Positions 50,311 to 62,746 of a stretch of 64,000 bases of DNA are shown here, in pieces. Position 1 is the first letter of the stretch. Each line of letters starts with the position of its first letter. The notes under the pieces were generated by a model. That model saw nothing but the letters and a program-made list of their open reading frames with translations. It did no database searches and had not been told where the DNA came from. Source of the stretch: Sapria himalayana (Eukaryota > Streptophyta > Magnoliopsida > Malpighiales > Rafflesiaceae); assembly GCA_029783825.1 (NCBI GenBank), contig JAREIK010000500.1, positions 2,025,001 through 2,089,000 of the forward strand, written 5' to 3'. The translations under genes were made by a program, and so were the position numbers.

Positions 50311-51123
50311 GTGTTTGGACAAAAACTTAGGTTGGTGTACAATATTTTCTAATTGTGTAGTGATGTTTTAGGGTGATGACATGTGTGTAGTATCATCTAG
50401 CTGAATACCCTATTAAATGGAGATAGTTAGAATTTTAGTCATTACTTTATAAAAATTTGAAAACAAAAGTATTGCACAATGGACTGTCAGAGTCACGATA
50501 TTTTTTTTTGGTTAGACAATGCTAGATCACCGGAAAAATGAGCCACTCTCTAGAAAGACAAGTGAGAATTGATTAAAATATATTCCAACCTTTGAGTGAT
50601 GATGTGACAATTCATTGAGATAAAATTGACATTAACTTTTTTCATGTTTCCTATGATATACAAAATATTTTGAGTTTACAGTATCGTTGTTCTCATTTCA
50701 GATGACACATACATGATATAGTCATTTAACTTCTTAAACTAAGATTGGAGAGTATCAACAAACCCAAATAAATGATTATTGATTTTATAAAATTTTCTGA
50801 ATTGTTCTACACAATTTCTAAAGATATTTCACGACAGGTTTGATGCTATAGAAAGAATTAGACATTTGGAAAAGCTTATGCCTCATTTATGAGTTTTTTG
50901 GATTCCTCAACTGAATTTTTGGTGATTAAAATATTCCAATCAGATCAAGAATACATTATCATGTAATTCAATTTATAGAATGAGGAACATCTTAGTTTAC
51001 ACTTACTAGCAATTAAAAGGATATTAATTACGACAAAGATAAAAACATGGTAATCTTAATTCAATATACACATTACATAAAAATAAGTTTTATAATTTTC
51101 TTGATCATCAACACAATTTCTTA
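50310..51123. repeat. AT-rich spacer and left copy of a direct repeat of about 280 bp
   Basis: About 50,818-51,100 is repeated at about 63,541-63,805, on the other side of the hAT-A element. Shared words include GATATTTC, GGTTTGATGCTATA(G/A)AAAGAAT, GCCTCATTTATG, TTTTTTGG(A/G)TTCCTCAAC and CTAGCAAT(T/C). The rest is unassigned. Confidence 0.6.
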
Positions 51124-52651
51124 TATGGGTGTTCATAAATTATAAAAAATCACCCAAACCAAACAAACCAAACCGAAACCACAGTTTTTAAGATTCATAG
51201 GTTTGGATCACTTTATAATTTTTTAAAAACCAACATGTCCTTTTGGTTTGCGATTCAATGTTGAAAACCAATTAAACTGAACCAACCCAAATTGAACCCC
51301 ACTCATCATTAAGTTTCAAAACTTTATTCAATACACTTAATCCCACCTTTATCAATTAGCGATCATTAATTCGACCACTAAAAACTATTGTATAATATCC
51401 ACTTGTTAATGTCATTAATGTTTTTGGCTCTTTATCAACAAATAATTATTAATCTAATAATAAATTATATTACGTCATTGATCACTTGAAGTTTTGAACA
51501 ATGCTCTTGTAAGTTGTAATTAAGTAAAATTAGGTGTTGTAGTACTTTCTCCTCCTTTTTCTTCTTCCATAGGTTCCATCTCCATATGCCATTACCCCTA
51601 TGCTTCTTCTTCAAGTACTCTTTTTCCCTCTATCTATTTTCGTGATCCATTACCTTATCTCATTGATAGGTTATTTTTTGTTTCCTCCAACTTTGATTGG
51701 TTGATTTTGCTTATGTCTTTTTGTTTTTTGTCAATTCGATTCACAAAATCGCATTGTCTAAATGTTTTTGCTAGGCTTTATTTCAGTTGAGAGATTGCAT
51801 AATTTAGATCAATTTTGTACCTTTGAACTAGTTACTGCTTTTGATTTTTTTTTCATTTCCTTTTTATTATACCCTTTTCCACTGCTTTGGTTTAGATGCT
51901 GCTATTTTGATTTATACAGCATCGTGCATTCATCCAAAAATTTAAAAATTTTGTTGTTTAATTTTGTGTTTGAACTGATGATAAATCTCAAAAAAAAACA
52001 GTCATGACAACAGTTTCAGAAACCAATAGCTTTATATTTATGTATCTCCATTTTTTAAAAAAATGCAGAAGCAATAAATTAATAAATTAATTTTCTGTTT
52101 ATTAATTAAAAAAAAGTCACAAGGACCACGTTTAAAAGTTACATCATCTTAACTTCTCTTGTATTTCAAATCCTACAAATAAGCAAGGTAATCTACAAGG
52201 TTTGTGCCATTGTGAGTTTTTATGGGTGTTTGTTATCAGTTTTTTCAAATTAGTACCCAATTTTAACTTTATTTGATATGTGGTGTTGAATAAACTCAAT
52301 ATATATCTCTTATAATTGAGTAATAATATACCGACATGGAATTGGAAGAGTGGCAAGATTAAGTATACAGAGTGAAAGTGAGTGAAAGCTGAAACTAAAG
52401 TAATTATAATTGGGAATGATATAAAGTTATTGTCATATCAATATACTCAATTTTAGATGAAAGATTTGTATATGACATATGTTAAATTAATGTGAGGATA
52501 TTCCAAAAAAAGAAAATTAAATTGCCAGTAACTATTGGTAAATTACTATGTTATGCATGACTCTTATGTTAAATTAATGTCGCCCTCTAATTTCAATTTC
52601 AATTTCCTAACATAAATTATATTTTATTAATTTTTATAGATAAATGAAGAT

Positions 52652-53397
52652 ATGCCATTAAATATTAAAGATTACTTTGAAGAGGGAATTGCATCGAAAA
52701 TGCAAGAAAAAGATTACAAAGAGGACAAATTGGAAGATAATAATACTGAAATGAAAAATAAAAAAGTTGAAACGAAAAGGAATGACGAAGAAAAAGAATT
52801 TACTCCACAAAAATTTTAAAGAACGAAATGAAGTGGGGGGCCAAAAAAATTTTTTGCAATATAGAATCATTTCATTATGAATAACTAATGGAAAAATTCA
52901 TGTTCATATTGTAATTATTGTGGACAAATTTTATGCTAGTGATTCTAGAAAGAGTAAGACTAGCAATTTATGAAATCACTTGCAATTTAAATGTAAGAAA
53001 TCTCTCTATATAGTGGTTGATAAAAAACAAAAAATCTTTAGTTTTGATACTAAAAAAGAGATTTGGGATGGTGATAGTGCTAATATTGAGAATTTAAAAG
53101 TTGTTAAGTATGATCCTGAAGTAATTATACAAACTTTAGCATCAATGATTATTCGTAATAAATTATCAAATTCTCAACATTTAAGAATTATTCGCACTTA
53201 TTGGAGCCTAGATTTGTAATTTCTTCTCACATCACTATTTGGAGAGATTGCATGAAATTTTATATAAAGCATAAAAAACTTTTGAAAAAAAAAAATTTGA
53301 AGAAACACCATTTGTTCTTAATAATCAATACTTGGTCATTTATTCAGAATTATAATTATATCTGTTTCATTGCTCATTAGATTGATCAAGATTGAAA
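52652..53397 (+). pseudogene. hAT-A transposase, N-terminal piece with BED finger
   Basis: ATG at 52,652 opens a charged leader (MPLNIKDYFEEGIASKMQEK...) that ends at a stop near 52,817. The BED finger follows: its W..HF start appears as a stop plus NHF, with TAG at 52,862-52,864 where TGG is expected. Then come CNYCGQILC, SRKSKTSNL and HLQFKCKKSLY. The frame 52,980-53,219 continues through KYDPEVIIQTLASMIIRNKL then HLRIIRTYWSLDL. The piece stops at the hAT-B1 insertion. Confidence 0.7.
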
Positions 53398-53405
53398 GTT
53401 ACAGA

Positions 53406-56400
53406 TAGAGGTGTCAAACGGGCCGGCCCGGCACGGCACGGCCCGTTTTTCACGAGCACGATCGTGCTACCGTGCCGTGCCGTGCCCGGCAAGGCACGGT
53501 TTGTATACAAACGGGCACGGCACGGCCCGTAGGCACGGCAAGGCCGTGCCGTGCCGGGCCCGCTCGGGCACGGCTTGGCCATACAGGCCAAGCGGCACGG
53601 CCGGGCAGGCAGGAGCCGCAACGCGGGACCGGGTCATCGGGGTCCGAGGGGCTACAGCCGCACGGGTTGACCGCTGACGCCTGACGGACAGGCAGAGCAG
53701 ATGGCTCATCATGAGTCATGGGCTCACCGCTCATGGCAGATTAGATTTTTTTTTTTTTTTTTGTAAATTTTTTGATAAAGTAACCGTATAGACTAAAGAG
53801 TAATAATTAAAAAATATATTTTTTTGTTAAAATTATAAAAATTAAAATTAAATAAAACAAACAAATATTAGAAATTTTTTTTTTTTCAAATACATTTAAG
53901 TTTAGCTTTTTTTATATTTGTAATTTATTAATTATATATTAAAATTTAAAGTTATTAATTTTTAAAATAAAATGTAAATCATAAAATAATAAATAAATAC
54001 ATTAAGTTAGTAAAAATTAAAATTAAAAAAAAATTAAACTACACAAATGAAAAATTAACAATCATGCTTTTGAAACCAATGGTCCGAACAAAACAAGTAT
54101 AAGTTTCAACACAACGTATGGTACAAAGTACAAACAAAGTGTATAAATAAAATAAATAAAAAAATATCGAAAAAAAAGAGCAGATGAGCATCAATCGTCA
54201 AGCGTCATGTCATGAGAATCATCAGCCGCAACATCAAGATCAGTATCATATGGATCATCATCATCGGCAATCAGCTCCTCCGCCATCGTAGTAGATGTGG
54301 ATGCGACTGCAGTGTCTGTCACAGTCTCAGCTTCAGCACGATCACTGATGCTAAATCTCGATTCCTCCCAATCCTTCAAACATGCCAAGGCCTCAACCAT
54401 ATCTGGACGTAATCTCGATCTCCTATCCGAAATCACGTTCACTGCAATAGAAAAAGCAAACTCTGATGCTACGCTCGACACCGGAGGAGTCAGTAGATCC
54501 CGTGTCATCCTAGATAGCACGGGATAGGTGGACTCATATGATTTCCACAACTGTAATAAATCAAGATTCTTATTATCAGAATGTGATAGGATTGAGCAGT
54601 AATCGGTATCTAAGTACCGAGACAGTTCGCTCCTATGTGATGGTTCACCCCTACGTTTCCCCCTCGCTAGGTTAATGGAATAATCGTCATCTCCGAACAA
54701 AGTATCAGTGTCCATAATCACAGTCTCACCACCACCACCACCATACCTAGTATCGTAGTATGTGAACAGGTCTGTCAACTTCTCGTAAATGAACCCTTCA
54801 GGTGGCTCTTCCAGGTTCATGCACGAGGAAATGAAAGTCATGGTATTTTCAACCCCTTCCACCTTAGCCCTAGGGTCCATGCATGCTGCGAGGTAATAAA
54901 GAGATGAAACGGTGGACCAGTACTTCAGGTACTTGGTTTCCATCTCTGCAACCATATGGCTAAGCGTCGGGTCCACTCGATACTTCCTAAACATGCTACT
55001 AATGTTGCATATACAACGGAGTGCAATGCAAGTGGTGGGCGTATAAACCGACGAACACATGTTCGTCGTGTCATAAAATATCTTCAGGAATTTCATAAAT
55101 GAAATTCCTGAAGTCCAGTCAGTGTCGTCAATAATAAGTTCGTCACTCTTACTATTGACGTAGTCGGATATCACGTGTTCGTATCCAACACATGATTCCA
55201 ACATCAGGTACGTGTAATTTCAATGATGTCTCACATCCGATTGGAATTTCTTCTTCTTAAGATTCGCAGACAAACAGAGATTACTAAACTCTTGTAGTCT
55301 GCGAGGAGTGCGAATATACTTGAGTGTATTGCGTATATTTTCCAACGCAGGGAAACACACCTTCATACCCGCTTGAACTATCAGGTTAATCACATGACAC
55401 ATGCATCTGACATGAAAGATCTCTCCTAATGGTGCGTCTCTAATATTCCTAACAAACATATTGATCGCTACTCCATTATTCGCAGCATTATCGAAAGTGA
55501 CACTAAAAATTTTATTTTGAATTTTATATTCCCTAAATATTTTTATCATACACTCAAAAATGGCCGGGCCATCATGAGAATGAAGAATCTCAGTGAATCC
55601 TAATATTTTTTTATTGATTGTCTAGTTAGAATCTACATAGTGACTCGTGAGACATGCATAAGAAGAATCATCATGACATGTCCATATATCGGACGTCACG
55701 GACAGCACTCCACTATATGCCAAAAATTCCTTAATTATTTTTTGTTTTTCTAACTTATATACCTTTAGTATGTCACTCCTAGATGTGGACCTAGTAATCC
55801 TACGATAGGATGGCTGAAAATAAGTCTGCATGATGCGCACTACCCTCGGATCTTCTGAAAATCTGATAGGAAGACCCATCAATGTGATGAGCCTGACCAT
55901 GTCGTCCCTACCCAACTCGCTAGAGTATACGAAGGGAGTAAACTTTGAGACTGAACTCGATCCAGTCTCAAAAAATGTAGTGTCAATTTGGGTTTGCCTA
56001 GGATCTAAGAGTTCATATTTTTTGGTGCATATTTCGGCATGCCTCTTAAGGTGCCCAGTCCCACATGTACTCTTGCATGTTAAAAGTCTCATACAATATT
56101 TACACTGTGCCATTTCAAGTTCCTCACCCCTAACATTTACTTGTGTTATGATTTTAAAATGTGTCCAAACTACAGAAATCCTCCTAGTTTTTTATTTTTT
56201 AGAACTTTGGATTGAGACGACAGGAGAAACCAAAGTTTCAGGAGCCACAGACATCTGTGTAATACTAACATTTTCATTTTCCAAATTTAAATACGTGTCA
56301 GGTGTATTTGTCATTTTTTATGTTTTTTTATTTTTTCGTAAGTTTTTCTAGAGAGAGAAGCTTTAGAGAGAGAAAGTACAAAAAAACGTAAAATAAATTA

Positions 56401-57126
56401 CCCGGTAAACGCAATGAGGTCAGTCACGTGCAAGGTGCACCACAGGAAGCTCCGATGTTCAAAACTCAAGTTGAGTTTCACGAAAATCCAAGCCGAAATC
56501 AAAATCACGAGGCCCGAGAGAGAGATGCACAGTTTATGTAAGAGAGAGAAAGTATTGAGAGGTTTTAAGTTTTTGAGAAACATAAATGTTATAGGGAGGG
56601 GGGTAGATTTTATAGGCTAAAGAAAGTTTTTTTTTATAAAAAAAGATATTTTTTTATTATTTTTTTGAATTTTTTTATTATTTTTAAGAGGCAGAATCAC
56701 GAGGACCGTCGGATTCTGCCCCCTAGCCGTTGGAGGCGAATCCAACGGCTGAAAATCGGTGAAGTTTGATTATTTTTTTTTTTGCCGTTGGAATTGCTCG
56801 GATCGGATCTATGGCCGTCGGGACCGCGGGTCAGGTCCAATCAGACCCGACCCGCGGTTTTTTTACCGGGGGGGAAGGGGGGGGGCCAGGGGACGGGTCA
56901 CGACTCACGCCACGCCACACCGCCAGTGCCACGCGTGAACCGGCACGGGATGGACCCGTGCCGGCGTGCCGTGCCAAGGCACGAGCCGTGCCAAGGCACG
57001 AGCCGTGCCGGGCCAGGCACGGCACGAAACGTTCTTAACCCGGGCACGGCACAAGCCCGGGCACGGTTTAAGAACGTGCCGTGCCTCGTGCTGGGCAGGG
57101 CCGGCCCGGCACGTTTGACACCTCTA
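53406..57126 (-). mobile_element. hAT-B1: 3.7-kb hAT element
   Basis: It is bounded by TAGAGGTGTCAAACGGGCCG on the left and, inverted, TAGAGGTGTCAAACGTGCCG on the right. A perfect 8-bp duplication GTTACAGA lies at 53,398-53,405 and 57,127-57,134. Both ends have about 300 bp of GC-rich sequence full of GGCACGG. A long transposase frame lies on the minus strand. It is inserted in hAT-A transposase. Open frames at 53,367-53,734 and 56,766-57,165 are GC artefacts of the ends. Confidence 0.93.
54191..56314 (-). pseudogene. hAT-B1 transposase, full length in one frame with three stops
   Basis: From ATG at 56,314 one frame of 708 codons runs to the final stop at 54,191 with only three internal stops: TAA at 56,192, TAG at 55,622 and TGA at 55,220. 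Domains in order: N-terminal leader; BED finger (VVWTHF...CKYC...HLKRHAEIC) at about residues 46-92; central block (ELGRDDMVRLITLMGLPIRF, SGVLSVTSDIWTCHD); RNase H-like core (VTFDNAANN, FHVRCMCHVINLIVQAGMKV); dimerisation block (YPVLSRMTRDLLTPPVSSVA...SDRRSRLRPDMVEAL) at about 54,360-54,530; acidic tail ADDDDPYDTDLD. The last two stops sit where hAT relatives have Trp. It is the best-preserved transposase in the window. Confidence 0.9.
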
Positions 57127-57134
57127 GTTACAGA

Positions 57135-58242
57135 TATAAATTTTAAATTTTTGTTAAGTTTCTAATCATAAAGGAATTATAATTGAAAAGGTAATTGAGA
57201 GTTGTTTGTTAGATTGAAAAATTGAGCATGTTCTTATAATAATTGTTAATAATACTAATTCTTATGATTTAACTATTGCATATTTGAAAAATCAATTTTC
57301 TTAGAGGTGTGAAATTTAAACAATGAATTCTTGTATGTTCGTTGTTCTGCACATATTTTGAATCTTATTGTTCAAAATAATTTAAAAGAACCTAATGAGT
57401 TTGTTATCAAGATCTGAAATATAGTTTGATATGTTAGGTCATCTCCATCTAGACTTGTTGATTTTAAAAAGTGTGTTGAACATATCAAAATATCAGATAA
57501 ACATCTCTTGTGTCTTTATGTGAAGACTAAGTGGAATTCCACCTATTTGATGTTGGATGCAGAAAAAAAATTTGAAAAAACCTTTATTAGGTTGCAATAT
57601 CATAATGTTAAATACAAGAAACATTTTCAAAAAGAGAAAGTTAATGACACTCCAGAAAAAAAAGGATAAGAATAGAGCATGAGCGTTTCTTAAATTCTTG
57701 AAGATGTTTTATGATGTTACTTTGAAGTTTTTGGGATCTTTGCAAGTTATTCAAATATTTTTGTTAAAGAATTAGTGTCTATGCAAAGAGCATTGCAGAA
57801 AATGACTAATAGGGAGATAAAGTGATAACTTCCTATACATATAGAATGAATGAAAAATTTTCCAAAAATTAAAACAATTTTAGCAATGTGAATGTTGCTA
57901 TTGTTTTGGACCTCCGATATAAGATGAAGTATATACAATTTTATTTTGAGCAAGTATATGAAGCAAGTGAAGTTGTCATAAAAATTACTTTGATTGAATC
58001 AACTTTCAATCAATTGTATAAATGCTATAGTGATTTTTATTCAAGTGAACTTGAGAATTAAATGAATAATCCCTCTAAATAAGGGGGGTTTGATGATAAT
58101 GATAGTGATAACATTGATAATACGTTTGAAAAAAAAAATTGAATGAGGATGCATCTTTAGAGACTAAATCTGAAATTAAAAAGTATTTATTAGATAATCT
58201 TGAAAAGTTAGGATATTAAATATTTTGGATTAGTAAAAATTG
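57135..58242 (+). pseudogene. hAT-A transposase, middle piece
   Basis: This continues hAT-A after hAT-B1. Fragments read IIIVNNTNSYDLTIAYLKNQ (compare VDNASSND..IAYLK), CMFVVLHIF..LLFK (the CxxH region, damaged), a STYLMLDA-like block near 57,545, FLKFLKMFYDV..LKF at about 57,690 (needs a shift), MQRALQKMTN near 57,780, LDLRYKMKYIQFYFEQVYEA (compare LDPRYKM) near 57,908, and LYKCYSDFYSSELEN near 58,015. It is cut at the 8-bp duplication of hAT-B2. Confidence 0.7.
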
Positions 58243-59047
58243 AATGCTTCTAGAGGTGTCAACCGTGCCGGGCCGAGGCCGACTGAGCCTCGTGCCGTGC
58301 CGTGCCTGACCCGGCACGGTTCGGTGGCACGGCCCGTCGGGGTCACACACAAACACGTACCCACACCCACAGTCCTGGGCTCCCGGCTTCCCGCACCCTC
58401 ATGAGTCACAACTCACGAGTCACAACTCGCTCACCCTCGTCGCCCAGTGACTCGGGCCTAGCTTCCCGCACAAAAAGACAGCGAGTCGGGTCCAATCAGA
58501 CCCGACCCGATTCCACCCCCCCAACGGACAAAAAAAAATGTAAAATGTCGCTTTTGGATCTCGCCTCCAACGGCTAGGGGGCAGAATCCAACGGCCCTGA
58601 TGATTCTGCCACCTAAAATATTAAAAAAAATTAAAAAAAAATAAAAAAAAATACATTTTTTTTAAAAAATTATTTTCTCTAATCTATAAAATCCACTCCA
58701 CCTCATTATAATATTTATGTTTTTCATAAACATTTATTCTCTCAAATCTCAAATTTTCACTCGCTCAAAATTCTTGCTCCACTCTATCGGAACTCGGGAT
58801 TTCGTTATTTGGCTCAGTTTTTTGAGAATCTCAACTCGGGTTTAGAATTTTGAGCTAGACTATAGTGTACCGTGCACGTGATCGACCTCATTACTTTACC
58901 AGATAATTTATTTTAAGATTTTTTTACTTTCTCTCTCTCTCTAAGTCTTTCTCTAGTCTTTCTCTCTCTCTAGTCCTAAAATAGTTAAATCTAAAATCTA
59001 TCATCTAGTCTCTACATAAGTATATTGTTTAACAAAAATCCTAAAAA

Positions 59048-62020
59048 ATGAACAATACTAATAAAACATATTTACACTTAGAAAATAAAAATATTACACA
59101 AAGGTCTGAGGCTGCTGAAACTTTGATTTCTCCAGTCGTTTCAACCCAAACATCTAAAAAATAAAAAACTAGAATGACTTCTGTAGTTTGAACTCATTTT
59201 AATATAAAAAAACAAAAAAATGCTAGGGGTGAGGAAGAAGAAATAACACAACACAAATATTATATGAGACTTTTAACTTGTAAGAGTTCGTTTAGAACTG
59301 GGCACCTTAAGAGACATGCCGAATTATGCACCAAAAAATATGGTTCATTAAATTCTAGTCAAACCCAACTTAGCACTGCATTTTTTACGACTGAATCGTA
59401 ATCAGTGTCAAAGTTTATTCCCTTCATATATTCCAACGAGTTGGGTAGGGACGGCATGACCAAACTTATCACATTGATGGGTCTTCCGATCAGATTTTCC
59501 GAAGATCCAAGGGTAGTGCACATCATGCATACATATTTTCAGTCTGCTTATCGTAGGATTCCTAAGTCCATATCTAGGAATGACATACTAAAATTGTATA
59601 AGTTAAAAAAACAAAAAATAATTAATGAATTTATGGCATATAGTGGAGTAGTGTCCGTCTGTGTTGCACGGATACGGCTAGGGAGTGCCGTGTCCACGTG
59701 GACACGGCGACACGGGTCGGATACGTGTCCGACCTTCCACGTGGCGTATCAGACACAAATCCGTATGCGATACGCCACGTGGCGTATCAGATACGCGTCG
59801 GAGACGTATCCGACGAGTTTTTCGGAAACAATCATTTCCGAAAAAATCCAGACGCGTCGGTTACCTACCGACACGTCGTTAGAGGGTTTCGGGAGGGGGG
59901 GGAGAGAGGGTTTCGGGAGGGGGTTTCGGGAGGGATTTTCGGGAGGGGGGGAAAAAAGGTTCTGGACGGGGGAGGGGGGAGGGGAGAGAGGGTGTTAGAG
60001 GTTTAAATTTTTTTTAAATTAATTTAAAAAATAGAATTTTAAATTATTTTAAAATACTATATCTTATATTATTTTAAAATACTGTATTTTAAATTATTTT
60101 AAAATACTGTATTTTAAATTATTTTAAAATACTATATTTAAAATATATGTTAGAGAGAGTTAGAAGCTGTAACGGGAGGGGGCAGGGCCGTAGGGGTTAG
60201 AGGGCTTAAATATATATTTTTTATATTTTAATTATTATTGTTTGTTTAATATATATACAAAATATAATAAACAAATAATTTATTTTAATTTTATTTAAGC
60301 CCTCTAAATTTCTATTTATCAAAATATCTTAGCATTTTTTTTATTTATCTAAATTTATGTTAATGGATAATATTTATATTTAATTTTTTTTTCATGCCGT
60401 GTCCTAGCCGTATCCGTATCCTAATTTTTTGAAATTTGTCGCGTCCCGTATCCTGCCGTGTCGTATCCCCGTGTCCGTATCCGTGTCCGTGCAACATAGG
60501 TGTCCGTAACGTCCGATATCTGGACAAGTCATGATGAATCATCTTATGCATGTCTCACCAGCCACTATGTAGATTCTAACTAGATTATGAATAAAAAAAT
60601 TTTAGATTTCTCTGAGATTCTCTAACTTCATAATAGTCCGGTCATTTTTGAGTGTATGATGAAAATATTTAGGGAATATAAAATTCAAAATAAAATTTTT
60701 AGTTTCACATTCGATAACACATCTAATAATGAAGTAGCGATTAATATGTTTGTTAGGAATATTAGAGAGGCATTATTATAAGAGATCTTTTATGTCAGAT
60801 GTATGTGTCACATGATTAACCTAATTGTTCAAGCAGGTATGAAGGTGTGTTCCCCCGTGTTGGATAATATACGTAATGCACTAAAATATATTTGTACTCC
60901 TCGCATACAACAAGAGTTTAGCAATCTCTGTTTGTCTGCGAATCTTAAGAAGAAGAAATTACAATCGGATGTGAGATACCGTTAGAATTATACGTACCTA
61001 ATATTAGATTCAAGTGTTGGAGTCATGTGTTGGATACGAGCACATGATATCCGACTACGTCAATAGTAAGAGTGACGAACTTATTATTGACGATACTGAC
61101 TGGGCTTCAGGAATTTCATAAATAAAATTCCTGAAGATTTTTTATGACACGACGAACATGTGTTCGCCGGTTTATACTCTCACGACTTGCATTGCACTCA
61201 GGTGCATATGCAACATTAGTAGCATGTTTAGGAAGTATCGAGCTGACCCAGCACTTAGCATTATGGTTGTTGAGATGGAAACCAAGTACTTAAAGTACTG
61301 GTCCACCGTTCCATCTCTTTATTGTCTCGTTGCATGCATGGATCCTAGGGTTAAAGTGAAAGTGGTAGAAAACACTCTGACTTATATTTCCTTGTGCATA
61401 AACCTAGAAGACCCACCTGAATGATTCATTCACAAGAAATTGACTGACATATTCACATACTAAGATACTAGGTATGATGGTGGTAGTGATAGTAGTGATA
61501 CTATGATTACAGATATGAATACCTTGTTCAGAGATGATGATTTTTCCATTCAGTTAGCGAGAAGGAAACATCAGGGTGGACCATCACATAGGAGCGAGCT
61601 TTCTCGGTACTTAGATACTGATTACTGTCCAATTTTATCATATTCTGATACTAAGAATCTTGATATATTACAGTGGTGAAAATCATATGAGTCCATCTTT
61701 CCCGTGCTATCTAGGATGACACGAGATCTACTGACTCCTCAGGTGTCAGGCGTAGCATCGGAGTCTATTTTTTCTGTTGTAGTAAACGTGATTTCGAATA
61801 GAAGATCGAGATTACATCCAGATATTTTTGAGTTTTTGGACTATTTAAAGAATTGGGAGGATTCGAGTTTAGCATCCATGATCGTGCTGAAGCTGGGACA
61901 GAGACTTCATTCGCATTCATTGCGAAAGCGAAAGAGTTGATTGCTGATGATGATGATCCATATGATAGTGATCTTGATATTGCGGTTGATGGTGCTCATA
62001 ATATGTTAATTGACAATTAA
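59048..62020 (+). pseudogene. hAT-B2 transposase, split by a nested element
   Basis: ATG at 59,048 matches the leader of hAT-B1 (NNTNKTYLHLENKN). The BED finger is at about 59,180-59,330, with one finger Cys changed to Tyr (KYYMRLL...HLKRHAELC). The frame 59,405-59,650 (SKFIPFIYSNELGRDGMTKL...) is clearly homologous to B1. Coding resumes cleanly at 60,508 (TSDIWTSHDESSYACLTSHY). The core (TFDNTSNN), METKYLKYWSTVPS and dimerisation block (PVLSRMTRDLLTPQVSGVAS...) follow. Stops include TAA 59,162, TAG 60,581 and TAG 60,983; the first two coincide with those of B1. A frameshift near 61,862 precedes the acidic tail ADDDDPYDSDLDIAVD. Confidence 0.88.
59659..60499. mobile_element. Nested inverted-repeat element with GCACGGAYACGG ends
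   Basis: 841 bp, with a perfect 8-bp duplication GTGTCCGT (59,651-59,658 and 60,500-60,507). The 19-bp ends CTGTGTTGCACGGATACGG and, inverted, CTATGTTGCACGGACACGG differ at two positions. The interior has a 20-bp palindrome GATACGCCACGTGGCGTATC (59,769-59,788), a G-run block (59,885-59,995), a 25-bp AT tandem repeat (about 60,040-60,140) and no transposase. It is related to 22,690-23,438. Open frames crossing 59,655-60,006 run from hAT sequence into this insert and are not genes. Confidence 0.9.
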
Positions 62021-62746
62021 TGATGAACCACTGCTTTTTAATTTTGATGTTTTATTTTTTATTGATTGTACGCTTTATTTTTACGATACGTTAAAACTTG
62101 AAACTTGTATTTGTTTGATTCAGTATCTATTAGCTGATTGGTCATTTTTCATTTGATTTGCTTTTATTTTTTTGACTTTGTAATTTTTTTAACGAAATTT
62201 TTTGTTTAATTTATTTTTTTTTTAAAATTTTCATTTAAAAATTAAAACTCTATAATTTAATATTTTAATTCTAATAAATTATAATCTAAATTTATTTTAA
62301 ATTATAAAAAAAAATTTAAACTCTATTAATATTTTCAAGTTACTAATTTTTAATAATTATCAATTTACCAATTTAAATATTAAACTTTATAATTTATTTA
62401 TATTATATTTTTAATAAAAAAATTTAAACTTTATTATTTATTAAATTTTTAATAATTTTCATTTTATAAATTTAATATATTATATATTATCTATATATAA
62501 TATAATATATATTTTATTTAAACTAAAATAAAAAACTTTAAAAATTAAAAAAAAATTTAAAACCAGTCCCATAATGGCCTGGTTTGGTTTGGCCAGTACA
62601 ACCTGATTTGGCCCGAACGGGCCTGGCCCGGCACGGTACAGTAACCGTGTTGTGTCTGGCCCGACACGAAAGCACAGTCGTGCACTAAAAAAACAAGATG
62701 GGTCGGGCCAGACCGGACCAGCCCATTTGACACCTCTAAATGCTTC

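Larger units (their letters stand above)
58251..62738 (+). mobile_element. hAT-B2: 4.5-kb hAT element with nested insertion
   Basis: The ends are TAGAGGTGTCAACCGTGCCG and, inverted from the right, TAGAGGTGTCAAATGGGCTG. A perfect 8-bp duplication AATGCTTC lies at 58,243-58,250 and 62,739-62,746. It carries a plus-strand transposase of the same family as hAT-B1, interrupted by the 841-bp element at 59,659-60,499. It is inserted in the hAT-A transposase in the same orientation. Confidence 0.92.

Noticed and set aside
53367..53734. Open frames at the hAT-B1 left end
   Set aside because: They cross from hAT-A into the GC-rich terminal repeat of hAT-B1; compositional, no protein family.
59685..60006. 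Open frames joining the hAT-B2 transposase to Arg/Gly-rich sequence
   Set aside because: They run across an insertion junction at 59,659 into the nested element; a chance fusion.
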